From the NCBI GenBank assembly GCA_910585715.1, contig CAJUEX010000052.1, positions 1 through 23,736 on the forward strand: 23,736 bases of DNA. The letters are read 5' to 3'. Position numbers and translations under genes: made by a program. The notes below the pieces were generated by a model. That model ran no database searches. It saw only the letters and a program-made list of their open reading frames with translations, and was not told the DNA's origin. Position 1 is the stretch's first letter; each line of letters begins with the position of its first letter. Shown piece by piece: positions 1 to 7,670 of this stretch. Origin of the DNA: an uncultured Lachnospiraceae bacterium. GTDB lineage: Bacteria > Bacillota > Clostridia > Lachnospirales > Lachnospiraceae.

Positions 1-1973
1 GCTTCCCAATCCTCCGGTTCATGAAATGGATTTTCCCCCACGGGATTCGTTACCGGCAGACTGTGAATTTGGTTCTCTTCCTCCCAGGACATATAAGTCA
101 CATCGCCATTCAGAAAACAATGGGCAAAACCATCCGGCTGTTCAATCTGGAAACTTCCCTCGGAGCGCAGACCGCCCCTGGAATACGGGTCTTTACAAAT
201 ATAGGAAATCTCCGGTATAAATACTGTCTCACCTATCAACAGATAATTGGGATCCTTCGGCGCATCCCCGGCCCGCACGATTGTGGTCCACTTGTATCCG
301 GTTCCGTAAAAACGTTGACTGATACGCCAGAGACTGTCTCCTTCCTGCACCTTATATTCCAGCATTTTGTCGCCTGTAAGTTTAATATAGTCCTCCGGTT
401 CTGCCCACTCCGGCAGCTCCTGAATCAACGCAAAAAAATCGTTTCTTTCCCGCTTGGTCTTTTCCTCCTGCTCTTCCTCCGTTAAGCCGTTTGCCACCGC
501 CCGTCTGCTGTTTGCCACCTCTTTTTCCGTCTTGCGCTCAAACTGCTCCGTCTGCGGGTCCCAGAGCAGATAAGAGGGCGATGTATAATCTTCCTCCGCC
601 GCTTTTGCGCCGCTGGAATGAACCGGCGCGCCGACCCGCATATCTGCGTAACCGTCACCATTTAAGTCCGGATAAGTAATCGTATCCGGCAGTTCAATAC
701 ACAAGGATACCCTGTTCTCCTGCAGGACTTCGCCGGTCTCCATATCCGTCACTGTCATATCGTAGGGTTTGTCCATGCAATAGCCGTTCAAGAGATAGTA
801 ACGAAGCTCCGTATCCTCTTTTTTGGCAGACATTTCTTTCTCATCCGCGAAAGTCTCATCTTCGCTTTCCGCCAGAGATTTGGCAGCGGAAATAATAGAA
901 TCTTTCCTGTAATCATTTATATAATCGGAAAAAGAAGCTTCTTCTTCCCCATCATCCTTGGCAAGCGAAAAGTGCAGAGAAAGCATTCTGCCGTTCTCCG
1001 TAAGCGGCAACTCGTAATCGCCCTCCACAAGCAGACCAAAATACCGCATAATCCCTTCGTCTCCGGCGTATTCCCAATTCTCATCAATTCCACGGACTTC
1101 CAGAAAACTGCGCTTCGGGTTCTCCAGCTCAGTCAGCCGCTCATCATGGTCAATCCAGTACAGGCTTTCTTCATCCAGCCCCCAGCCGCTCCCCAAAATG
1201 CCGTAGCGCTGGAAAACATCATCAAACACATATTCCAAAGTTTCGTCGTCTTCCGACGGTGGATTCAACAGGGTAAGTCCGTATGCCGTCCGGTCCTTCA
1301 CATAAAGATTGACCTTCGAGTTACGGTTGTTCAGATGGACAAACTCATAGCCATCCTTCTCCTTCAGTGTTTCCTGTATATAGTAAAACATCTTCCCGTT
1401 GTCTGCGCTCATTGCTGTCAAAGGATGTTCTTTCGTATCGAATTTCCTTTTCAAAATGTTGTATAAATCCAGGGCGTGGTCGTCTTCTGTCATGGGAAAG
1501 GTATAGTACAAAAAATGAAGCGAGTTCACATCTGTTTTCTCCGTGGCCGCCTGGTTTAGCGCTGTCTCCATTTCCGCAAGAGAATTGTAAAACCGCCATG
1601 TTACATCCGCTTCTCCCGCCAACCGAAAAGCTGACGGCGCATCCCACTCAGTTTCCAGCCTTTCCCCCTCATAATCCTTTATGGTAATTACTGCGCTGGC
1701 ATAGGGGGGTACGGAAGTATGTTCATACAGATATCCGCTAAGCTCCTGCACCTCGCAGCTGTCATGCTCCTCTGACCACTCTTTCGATTCTTCCTTTGTT
1801 TCAGCACTTTGCGGTTCTTCCGCTCTTCCTGACGCTGCACCGCAGCCCGCAAGCAACAAGCCAAGTGCGGCTATAGCGATGATGCAGTTTCTTCTTTTTT
1901 GGTTCCGCCGTCTTGTTTCGTTGGAATCTGTTGTCTCATTTTTTTTGGTATTCTGATGTAAATCTTTTGTCAT
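1..1973 (-). CDS. Lipoprotein with LysM domain (3' end outside window)
   Basis: An uninterrupted minus-strand frame of 657 codons runs from an ATG at 1973 off the left edge, so the C-terminus is missing. The start is preceded by AGAAGGA nine bases upstream. Residues 21-28 are Arg/Lys-rich, followed by a hydrophobic stretch and a lipobox LLAGC (Cys44), so I infer export and lipid anchoring at the outer membrane face. Residues about 60-430 are acidic and match nothing I recognise. Residues 436-450 (DLNGDGYADMRVGAP) resemble an FG-GAP/VCBS calcium-loop segment. Residues about 540-587 (YKVQEGDSLWRISQRFYG to VFIPE) are a good LysM domain, which in this family binds peptidoglycan or chitin-like glycans. 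The likely role is a wall-associated surface lipoprotein; its ligand is unknown. It appears to be a single gene here, separated from the upstream toxin-antitoxin pair by a terminator. Confidence 0.85.
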   Translation of the reverse strand, partial: MTKDLHQNTKKNETTDSNETRRRNQKRRNCIIAIAALGLLLAGCGAASGRAEEPQSAETKEESKEWSEEHDSCEVQELSGYLYEHTSVPPYASAVITIKDYEGERLETEWDAPSAFRLAGEADVTWRFYNSLAEMETALNQAATEKTDVNSLHFLYYTFPMTEDDHALDLYNILKRKFDTKEHPLTAMSADNGKMFYYIQETLKEKDGYEFVHLNNRNSKVNLYVKDRTAYGLTLLNPPSEDDETLEYVFDDVFQRYGILGSGWGLDEESLYWIDHDERLTELENPKRSFLEVRGIDENWEYAGDEGIMRYFGLLVEGDYELPLTENGRMLSLHFSLAKDDGEEEASFSDYINDYRKDSIISAAKSLAESEDETFADEKEMSAKKEDTELRYYLLNGYCMDKPYDMTVTDMETGEVLQENRVSLCIELPDTITYPDLNGDGYADMRVGAPVHSSGAKAAEEDYTSPSYLLWDPQTEQFERKTEKEVANSRRAVANGLTEEEQEEKTKRERNDFFALIQELPEWAEPEDYIKLTGDKMLEYKVQEGDSLWRISQRFYGTGYKWTTIVRAGDAPKDPNYLLIGETVFIPEISYICKDPYSRGGLRSEGSFQIEQPDGFAHCFLNGDVTYMSWEEENQIHSLPVTNPVGENPFHEPEDWE

Positions 1974-2149
1974 ATATATTGTCCTTCTAACTATCAAACT
2001 GTTATTTTTATTTTTCAATTTTTATTTTTTATGATGTTTCGGATTGATTTTTGTTCTGCTCTTTGCTATGGTATTTGCTGCTACTTAAAATTTTATCATA
2101 ATTTGCTGTTTTCGGGTAGATTTTCTGAAAATGAAATGAGCAGAAGAAA

Positions 2150-2177
2150 GCCCCCAAATCAATTTTGACTTGGAGGC
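2150..2177 (-). terminator. Probable intrinsic terminator of the toxin-antitoxin pair
   Basis: Read on the minus strand, GCCTCCAAGTCA, a 4-base loop and TGATTTGGGGGC form a 12-pair stem with two G-U pairs that exist only in minus-strand RNA. The pyrimidine run CTTTCTTCT follows. It lies 15 bases after the toxin stop and before the lipoprotein gene. Confidence 0.6.
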
Positions 2178-2192
2178 ATTATTTGACCACAT

Positions 2193-2540
2193 TTATTCAT
2201 TGCCACTAGAAAAATGATATATCTTTGTCCTATTCAATATCTTCCTCCAGTTCATCAAATCCTTGATAATACGCAAAACATAGACTTCCTGTTTTTCGCT
2301 ATTAATGATATAAAAAATCAGATATGATTCATAAACCTTTTTATGTATAATATATCCACGGTGTTTAATTCCGGAATCTGAAAACTTCAATGGAAAATCT
2401 CCCATATTTTTCACTTCCCGGTTTAAATTATGATATAATTTCTCAGCGGCATCCGGATTGCACAGTTCTGTATGAATATACTGCACAAATCCAAAAATAT
2501 CAACCAACGCTTCATCTGCAATCAGCACTCTATAATTCAT
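2193..2540 (-). CDS. RelE/ParE-family toxin
   Basis: A 115-residue protein with the RelE/ParE fold signature: an N-terminal beta strand and long helix (about residues 1-45), then a strand-rich core. This includes HRGYIIHKKVYESYLIFY, ending in EVYVLRIIKDLMNWRKIL. That C-terminal block is typical of Firmicute RelE/ParE toxins, which are either ribosome-dependent mRNA nucleases (RelE-like) or gyrase poisons (ParE-like); the sequence alone does not separate the two. The start ATG overlaps the end of the upstream small gene by 11 bases, the usual antitoxin-first arrangement with translational coupling. The tail beyond the WRKIL block (about 20 residues) is slightly longer than in many relatives. 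The frame is intact. Confidence 0.8.
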   Translation of the reverse strand: MNYRVLIADEALVDIFGFVQYIHTELCNPDAAEKLYHNLNREVKNMGDFPLKFSDSGIKHRGYIIHKKVYESYLIFYIINSEKQEVYVLRIIKDLMNWRKILNRTKIYHFSSGNE

Positions 2541-2694
2541 TGTTCATTCTTTCCCTGATAATCCGGAACGCCTCATCTACTGTATGCATCCTGCCTGCTT
2601 CCATATCATCGATTCCCTTATCAAGATAAGAAAGTAGAGTTTCCATTGCAATTTTCTCATTCACTTCATCTGTTGTCTTAACTGCAACTTCCAT
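2530..2694 (-). CDS. Small antitoxin partner of the RelE/ParE toxin
   Basis: A 54-residue acidic protein (start MEVAVKTTDEVNEK) lies immediately upstream of, and overlaps by 11 bases, the RelE/ParE toxin gene. I chose the ATG at 2694. GAAGGGAG lies 9 bases upstream of it, whereas the earlier in-frame ATG at 2721 lies upstream of the expected transcription start, and the ATG at 2703 directly abuts the ribosome site. The family is not clear to me. It has no obvious ribbon-helix-helix or Phd signature; it appears mainly helical, with a repeated pattern around SYLDKGIDDMEAGRMHTVDEAF. Small helical antitoxins of this kind wrap the toxin through the C-terminal half. The role is inferred from position and size more than from sequence. 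Confidence 0.7.
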   Translation of the reverse strand: MEVAVKTTDEVNEKIAMETLLSYLDKGIDDMEAGRMHTVDEAFRIIRERMNNEL

Positions 2695-2713
2695 ATCACT
2701 CATCTCCCTTCGT

Positions 2714-2753
2714 GTATACAAATATTATATCCGATTTTACTAAAAAAGTATAC
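2714..2753 (-). promoter_or_regulatory. Promoter and possible operator of the toxin-antitoxin pair
   Basis: A -10 box TATAAT (minus strand, 2724-2729) lies between two palindromic GTATAC hexamers at 2714-2719 and 2748-2753, 34 bases apart centre to centre. Type II toxin-antitoxin operons are usually repressed by their own complex at palindromes around the promoter, so these are candidate operator half-sites. I see no good -35 box (TATACT at 17-base spacing). Confidence 0.45.
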
Positions 2754-2788
2754 TCTCAAATCTTATCTTCTAAATTTTCCAGCTATCT

Positions 2789-3007
2789 TCAGTATTTTTT
2801 CAAAAATGTACATCCTGCTTTATAGTATTCATACACTTCCATTTCTCCCTGCACATAAATTGCATCTTCTGGATTAAAAAGCGTAAGGCATTTTCCTTGT
2901 AATCCTGCTAATGCCATCCCTGTACTTCTATATGCAACGCCTCCAAATCCCTTATTAATCAGATATTTACTAAATACCATAAAAAGAACGTATGATTTTC
3001 CGTCCAT
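2789..3007 (-). pseudogene. Probable C-terminal remnant of a RES-domain protein
   Basis: A 72-residue frame contains INKGFGGVAYRSTGMALAG, then CLTLFNPEDA, then a short C-terminal strand/helix. This order (a buried Gly-rich strand ending YRS, then a strand ending LFNP) resembles the end of RES domains, which are NAD-degrading toxins named for conserved Arg, Glu and Ser. Here only the Ser region could be present; the Arg and Glu halves would lie upstream, where 3008-3271 shows no matching frame. There is no ribosome site before the ATG at 3007. I therefore read it as a decayed fragment next to the toxin-antitoxin pair. The family match is by eye. Confidence 0.4.
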
Positions 3008-3271
3008 GATTCCAATATAAATCTTTGTGTATGTTCAATCAACCGCTGCCGCAAACTCCATTTAAGTTTAAGGTCAAGGCTCCTTCTTTTATGCCTGCGA
3101 CTTCACTGCTTCCCGCCAGTTCCGCTACCGCCAAAAAGAACGGACTCATTCCAAAAACCAATTTTGCCCCCCCTATCCATCTATAAAGACCGGCAAAAAA
3201 TAGAGCAAAAACTGGTCGATTTTCGCTCCAATTTTTGCCCTCAAGCCACAACATCTTGTGGTTTAACCCCC
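3008..3271. other. Gene-free stretch after rlmD
   Basis: No convincing gene. A minus-strand open frame (3039-3293) begins inside the end of rlmD and has no well-spaced ribosome site. From memory its translation resembles short hypothetical proteins repeatedly annotated in Lachnospiraceae, so this stretch could be a dispersed intergenic repeat rather than unique DNA; that is unverified. A small hairpin CCACAA/TTGTGG (about 3246-3262) and a larger terminator-like stem lie directly behind rlmD. Confidence 0.35.
3195..3238 (-). terminator. Possible terminator of the htrA-like/yhaM/rlmD operon
   Basis: On the minus strand GCAAAAATTGG pairs with CCAGTTTTTGC across a 12-base loop (11 pairs with one G-U), followed by TCTATTTTTT. 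The stem is AT-rich, so termination strength is uncertain. It lies about 35 bases after the rlmD stop codon. Confidence 0.45.
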
Positions 3272-4684
3272 CTAATTCTTCTCTTTTCCACAATACTGCA
3301 TCATTATTATTACCTCAACATGCCCGCTATGCCCAAACTGGTCCACCCCTCTGCCTCTTACAACCTCATACCCATTCTCCCCAAGATACTTCAAATCCCG
3401 TGCCAAAGTAGCGCTGTCACAACTCACATACACAATCCTCTCCGGCTGCATCCTCACCATAGTATTCAAACAGGCTTCATCGCACCCTTTCCTTGGAGGG
3501 TCTACCACAATCACATCCGCATAAATCCGTTTCTCCTCAAATTTTGCAGGAAGCACCTCTTCTGCCTTTCCCACAAAAAACTCCGCATTTTCAATCTGAT
3601 TGATTCCGGCATTCTCCTTTGCATCCCGAATTGCCTGTGGCACGATTTCCACACCATAAACCTGCTTTGCCTTTTTTGCTAAAAACAGGGAAATGGTTCC
3701 GATTCCGCAATACAAATCCCATACGGTTTCCTTTCCGGTGAGCCCTGCATATTCCAGAGCCAGCCCATACAGCTTTTCCGTTTGAACGGGATTTACCTGA
3801 TAAAAGGACAAAGGTGAAATCCGAAATTTTATTTCTCCGATATAATCTTCAATATAGGACTTCCCCCACAGGGTTTCCGCCCTGTCACCCATAATGACAT
3901 TGGTGTTTTTCATATTGGGGCTGATGGAAATACTCACTATCCTTTTTTCGCCTTCCAAGGTAATCCTAAGCAAACCGTCCGCAAACTCCCTGCTCTTTGG
4001 AAAGGTTTTGCCGTTTATGACAAGGCAGACCATAATTTCTCCCGTAGCAAAGCCGGTACGAATCAATACATGGCGCACCAGTCCTTTTCCGTTTTTCTCA
4101 TCATAAGCAGGAATGGCGTGCTTCTCCATAAACGCAAGAATAAATTCCAGAATATTTTTATTTTCCTTTGGACCCAGACAGCAATCGGTATTTGCCACAA
4201 TGGAATGAGTCCTTCCCGCATAAAAGCCTGCAACGGGTTTTCCGTTTTTATCCGTTCCTATGGGATATTGAGCCTTGTTTGTATAATGATATGGCTCCTC
4301 CATTCCTACAATGGGCTCCATTACCCTGTCTAATAATTCCCTGGAAAATCCGCCGATTCTCTGAAGGTTATTCTTTATTTTATTTTCCTTCCATTCCAGC
4401 TGCTTTTCATAACTCATTGCCTGAATCTGACATCCGCCGCATTGTCTGTGAAAAGGGCATTTGGGCTCAACACGAAAAGAAGAAGGCTTAAGCACCTTCT
4501 CTAATCTTCCATATGCGTAATTCTTTTTTGCCTTTACGATTTTAACTTCTGCCACATCACCAATAATGGCATCCTTTACAAAAACCGGGTATCCCTGACA
4601 TTTTCCAATGCCTTCGCCGTCAGAGCCCATATCTTCAATGGTAATGGTTACCAAATCGTTTTTCTTAAAATATGTCTGTTCCAT
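3272..4684 (-). CDS. rlmD: 23S rRNA (uracil-5-)-methyltransferase RlmD/RumA family
   Basis: 470 residues, normal for the family. Residues 1-65 are a TRAM domain (RNA-binding beta barrel). Cys76, Cys82 and Cys85 (CPFHRQCGGC) with a Cys near 168 (DCCLG) form the 4Fe-4S site typical of RumA. The AdoMet fold follows with VWDLYCGIGTISLF, then VVVDPPRKGC, and the catalytic Cys in VYVSCDSATLARDL. The C-terminal block QFGHSGHVE corresponds to the family's FPHTxHVE motif. The enzyme methylates C5 of uridine in 23S rRNA; Firmicute genomes often carry two or three paralogues (RlmCD-type), so the exact site (U1939 or U747) is not settled by sequence. It is the last gene of the operon, 24 bases after the YhaM-like gene. 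Confidence 0.9.
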   Translation of the reverse strand: MEQTYFKKNDLVTITIEDMGSDGEGIGKCQGYPVFVKDAIIGDVAEVKIVKAKKNYAYGRLEKVLKPSSFRVEPKCPFHRQCGGCQIQAMSYEKQLEWKENKIKNNLQRIGGFSRELLDRVMEPIVGMEEPYHYTNKAQYPIGTDKNGKPVAGFYAGRTHSIVANTDCCLGPKENKNILEFILAFMEKHAIPAYDEKNGKGLVRHVLIRTGFATGEIMVCLVINGKTFPKSREFADGLLRITLEGEKRIVSISISPNMKNTNVIMGDRAETLWGKSYIEDYIGEIKFRISPLSFYQVNPVQTEKLYGLALEYAGLTGKETVWDLYCGIGTISLFLAKKAKQVYGVEIVPQAIRDAKENAGINQIENAEFFVGKAEEVLPAKFEEKRIYADVIVVDPPRKGCDEACLNTMVRMQPERIVYVSCDSATLARDLKYLGENGYEVVRGRGVDQFGHSGHVEVIIMMQYCGKEKN

Positions 4685-4708
4685 TTTTCCACACCAAGTT
4701 AGCTATTG

Positions 4709-5653
4709 CTAATTCATTTCCGTTGCTTTTACATTGGATTCAAATAATCGGTTATAACCAAGCCAGCCTGTTTCCTTTGCGCCCTCTAAAATCTCGGTAA
4801 AGGTTTCCATTTTGGCATCGGTATTATCCGCAAAATTTAACGCCACCGCCTCAATAATGGCAGGCTTTTTGGGGGAGCCGTATTCGTATTCTCCATGATG
4901 GGACAAAATGCAATGCTTGATTTCTCCCGCAACCTTCTTTGGGAAATCCGGTATTTTTGCAATTTTCTCTCCTATCATCTCGCTGCCGATTACGATATGG
5001 CCTAACAGCTGCCCTTCATCCGTATAATCGTTTTGAGGAAACAATGACAATTCCCTTGTCTTGCCTATGTCGTGAAGCATGGCGGAGGCTATGAGCAAAT
5101 CCCTGTTTAAAATCGAATACGCGCCTGTATAATAATCGCAAAGCTTCGTAACGCTCAGCGTATGCTCTAAAAGCCCTCCCACAAAGCCATGGTGCACGCT
5201 CTTTGCGGCGGAAGAAGCTTTAAAAGCTTTTATAAATTTCTCATCCTCTACAAAAAAGCTTTCCAACAGCTTTTTAATATGTGGGTTTTCAATTTTCTTT
5301 ATGTATGCAAGGATTTCTCCAAACATATCCTCTATATTCTTTTTGCTGACAGGAAGATACTCGGCAGGGTTATATTCTCCCTCCTGACATCTTCTGATCC
5401 GCTTTATATTTATCTGGTTAGCGCCCTGAAAACAATTTACCTCGCCGTACACCTCAATGTAATCAAATACATCAAAATCCCCTATGCCCGCACTGTTTGG
5501 CTCCCATATTTTTCCGTCAATGGTGCCGGTCTTATCCTGAAGAATAATGTTTTCAAAGGGCTTCCCGTTTTTTGTTACGGCAGACTGTTTATATTTGCAT
5601 AAGTATATGTCAAATACTCTGTCTCCCTCTCTATAATCTTTAATATATTTCAT
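4709..5653 (-). CDS. yhaM: YhaM-like 3'-5' exoribonuclease (OB fold + HD domain)
   Basis: 314 residues, the length of the YhaM/CBF1 family. Residues about 1-95 form an OB-fold nucleic-acid-binding domain (NIILQDKTGTIDGKIWEP, then FDYIEVYGEV). Residues about 150-300 are a metal-dependent HD domain: HHGFVGGLLEHTLSV, the diagnostic LHDIGK, and ILSHHGEYEYG, with AVALNFADNTDAKM near the end. In Bacillus and Staphylococcus this enzyme trims RNA 3' ends, and DNA to some extent, with Mn2+. The start ATG shares its A with the stop of the upstream HtrA-like gene (TAATG), so translation is probably coupled. All HD motif residues appear present. Confidence 0.88.
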   Translation of the reverse strand: MKYIKDYREGDRVFDIYLCKYKQSAVTKNGKPFENIILQDKTGTIDGKIWEPNSAGIGDFDVFDYIEVYGEVNCFQGANQINIKRIRRCQEGEYNPAEYLPVSKKNIEDMFGEILAYIKKIENPHIKKLLESFFVEDEKFIKAFKASSAAKSVHHGFVGGLLEHTLSVTKLCDYYTGAYSILNRDLLIASAMLHDIGKTRELSLFPQNDYTDEGQLLGHIVIGSEMIGEKIAKIPDFPKKVAGEIKHCILSHHGEYEYGSPKKPAIIEAVALNFADNTDAKMETFTEILEGAKETGWLGYNRLFESNVKATEMN

Positions 5654-6978
5654 TATTTTTCTCCCTCCTGCAGGGTCATTTCCACTTCCATGTCAATGTA
5701 TTCCCCACCGCTGTATCGTTTTATAAAAAGCTTTATAGTATCGCCGGGGGCTTTTGACAAAAGCACGTTTCTATATTCCTGAAAAGAGCTTATATCTATA
5801 GTCTCTACCCGCACAATTACATCATTATTCACTATGCCCGCCTGCATGGCCGGGGACTGCATGGCTACTTCCGTCACATATGCGCCATAAGGCATATCTC
5901 CGCTTTCATGTGCCTCTCTTGTTACATCCATGCCAAAAATTCCCCCATAGGAAAGGGTCTCGCCATTGGATAGCTTTTCAATGATTCCTTTTAACTCGGA
6001 TATTGCAATTGCTGACAAAATATCCCCTTGTCTTAGCTCAATGGATTGTTTTGTAATCACTCCCAGCACTTCTCCGGACAGATTAATAAACACACCGCTG
6101 GCATTCTCGCTTCCATACATGTCCGTATCCAGTATTTTATACAGTCCGTCTGCCACATTTAAGGTATTTCCGGTTGCTGTCACCACGCCATAGGAAAGAG
6201 AACCGCTCTGCCCCAAAGGACTTCCAATGGCAATAACAGGTCTTCCCAAAATGGTACTTTTGTTAGAGATGCCTAACTGTGCAATGGAAATTCCTTGTTT
6301 TTCCTCTGGAAGCATTCCGGAATATTTTACACCAAATATCCCAAGTCCGGTCTGGTAGTCCATAGCTTTCAATTCGGCAGACTTTATTATGCCATTATGA
6401 AATGCTATGCGATATTCACTGGCATCAGACAGTTGAGCAGCTTCTGCCAGTATCAGGTATTCCACCCCGTTATCGGCAACGATTACTCCGGAAATGCTGT
6501 TCTCATTTTCAATGGTTCCCTGAAGCCAGTCGCTGTCCTGACTGACTCCGGTAACAGTTGCCATAAAGGCTTCTGAATTGGATGCCAGCTCGTAGAGGCT
6601 TTCATAAATAGTGCCATATTTTTCTACGGATATTTCACCTGTATCGGCTGTATCTATCTGCTGCAGTATATTGGCTTCCAGCTCCTCCTGCAAATCATTT
6701 TCCGTAAGCATGGATTCCGGAAGAATCTCTTCTTCCTCTGCCGGAAATTCCACCTTTGTGATTTCCTCCGGGTATAGCTTGTTGCTGATGACGGGCTCTA
6801 ATATTAAGAAGGTAAAGCAGGCAACCATGCCGAATACTACTGCGGAAAATGCGGTGAGTATGGTGCGGCGGACGAGTCTTCTTCTGTTTACGGGGCGCTC
6901 TTTTATGGTTTCCCGCATGAAGTAGAAGGATTCGTTGTTTTGGTTTTGGGGGTTTGGCTGGTGGTCTGTTTGATTCAT
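5653..6978 (-). CDS. HtrA/DegP-like membrane protein with PDZ domain, catalytic triad lost
   Basis: 441 residues: a cytosolic basic N-terminus, one membrane helix (about 39-61), an acidic linker, a trypsin-like domain (about 115-335) and a C-terminal PDZ domain (about 343-438; GAYVTEVAMQSPAMQAGI, DVIVRV). The layout matches membrane-anchored HtrA proteases of Firmicutes. Every expected catalytic position is changed. The His of the usual TNNHV motif falls at Ala180 (YLILAEAAQ). The Asp of DxxTDLAVL falls at Gly211 (TGLGIFGV). The Ser of GNSGGPL falls at Ala293 (ENASGVFIN). The fold motifs around them (IGSPLG, GVVTATG, SGEVLGVI) are kept, so the frame is under constraint but should lack protease activity. 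A role as a PDZ-based scaffold or peptide sensor is inference. RBS AAAGGAG lies 6-7 bases before ATG 6978. First gene of the operon with yhaM and rlmD. Confidence 0.85.
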   Translation of the reverse strand: MNQTDHQPNPQNQNNESFYFMRETIKERPVNRRRLVRRTILTAFSAVVFGMVACFTFLILEPVISNKLYPEEITKVEFPAEEEEILPESMLTENDLQEELEANILQQIDTADTGEISVEKYGTIYESLYELASNSEAFMATVTGVSQDSDWLQGTIENENSISGVIVADNGVEYLILAEAAQLSDASEYRIAFHNGIIKSAELKAMDYQTGLGIFGVKYSGMLPEEKQGISIAQLGISNKSTILGRPVIAIGSPLGQSGSLSYGVVTATGNTLNVADGLYKILDTDMYGSENASGVFINLSGEVLGVITKQSIELRQGDILSAIAISELKGIIEKLSNGETLSYGGIFGMDVTREAHESGDMPYGAYVTEVAMQSPAMQAGIVNNDVIVRVETIDISSFQEYRNVLLSKAPGDTIKLFIKRYSGGEYIDMEVEMTLQEGEK

Positions 6979-6997
6979 TTTTTGCTCCTTTAAGATA

Positions 6998-7029
6998 GGG
7001 GGGGAACTTTCGCATAAGTTGGGGGGGGG
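6998..7029. repeat. G7 and G9 homopolymer tracts before the htrA-like gene
   Basis: A run of seven G (6998-7004) and a run of nine G (7021-7029) flank a 16-base spacer, about 20 and 43 bases upstream of the htrA-like ATG, in its presumed 5' leader (C-tracts on the coding strand). Runs of this length are prone to replication slippage. Confidence 0.6.
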
Positions 7030-7056
7030 TAAAATGTAGGTATTGGTGAAGAGGAC

Positions 7057-7283
7057 GCAGCAGAGGAATCAGCATGGGGTACAGGCGGTGTTTTTTGGGG
7101 CGCTTTTCCTAAACAGCCTGATTTAGGGTGTTGGTACCGGTCGGGGCGTCATATAGCGCCGTCCGTGGCGCGATATGACTAAAATTGCCGTCCATGGCAA
7201 TTTTACCCTGGGTTTTGGGCAGGCTGTTAAGGAAAAGTGCCCCAAAAAACAGTGCCTGTGCCCCATGCTGATTCCTCTGCTGC
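7057..7283. repeat. Long palindromic element 1 (64-bp arms)
   Basis: Arms 7057-7120 and 7220-7283 match as inverted repeats at 59 of 64 positions without gaps. The 99-base centre holds two further hairpins. The first is GTCATAT-a-GCGCC / GGCGC-g-ATATGAC (7148-7179). The second is AAAATTGCC / GGCAATTTT (7181-7204). Both are closed by near-identical loops, GTCCGT and GTCCAT, giving the shared core GCCGTCCRTGGC. AGGGT/ACCCT (7125-7129, 7205-7209) pairs just inside the arms. It lies in the divergent gap between the htrA-like and mutS2 genes and contains no gene. It does not share the core of elements 2 and 3. Confidence 0.85.
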
Positions 7284-7350
7284 TGTTTTATTTCGGGCTA
7301 TAATTTTAGAGGACTTTGGCTTTTTTGCTCTAAGGGCTTTTCGATACACA

Positions 7351-7498
7351 GTGAGAGGCGGCAGGACATAGGATAGTCTTATGGGCCTTGGCAAAGTCGC
7401 CGGTCCTTATGCACCGTACTTTGGTGCATTAGTACCGCTGCGTCTTTGCAGAGCGAGAGCGTGCCCGGAAGACTATCCTATGTCCTGCCGCCCCTCAC
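7351..7498 (+). repeat. Long palindromic element 2 (30-bp arms, conserved multi-stem core)
   Basis: Outer arms 7351-7380 and 7469-7498 pair at 29 of 30 positions. Inside lie a second stem, GCAAAGTCGC (7391-7400) with GCGTCTTTGC (7440-7449), and an innermost stem of 14-base arms (7402-7415, 7423-7436, 12 pairs) with a 7-base loop GTACTTT. Between the inner stems and the right arm sits AGCGAGAGCGTGCCC (7452-7466). The core and this 15-mer recur in element 3 on the opposite strand, while the outer arms do not. No gene is present. Strand is assigned by the shared core. Confidence 0.85.
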
Positions 7499-7609
7499 GT
7501 CCTCTGTCCAAATCCCTTCCCCATACATAAAACATTCCCAAACCACTATTGTTAAGTATAGCGGATGACCGCTTTATTGTAAAGGTTCGTGGCTTTTTTT
7601 TCGGAAATG

Positions 7610-7618
7610 TGTTATACT
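7610..7618 (+). promoter_or_regulatory. Likely mutS2 promoter (extended -10)
   Basis: TGTTATACT is an extended -10 box (TGn + TATACT) 52 bases before the mutS2 ATG; no recognisable -35 box precedes it. The rest of 7499-7670 holds only a weak 5-bp hairpin, AGCGG/CCGCT. Confidence 0.5.
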
Positions 7619-7670
7619 GAATGCTACAGTTGAGCTATGAAGGACATAAAAGATTGTTGAGGAATAGATT

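Noticed and set aside
3039..3293. Open frame of 84 codons starting inside the end of rlmD
   Set aside because: No properly spaced ribosome site, overlaps the rlmD end and a terminator-like stem, and lacks a plausible protein pattern; noted only as a possible dispersed repeat.
6695..7075. Minus-strand frame of 126 codons overlapping the start of the htrA-like gene
   Set aside because: It is a shadow in another frame; the in-frame domain match, ribosome site and membrane helix support the htrA-like frame.
7057..7498. Palindromes 1 and 2 as ordinary transcription terminators
   Set aside because: They lie between two divergently starting genes, the arms are far longer than terminators need, and no U-runs follow the stems.
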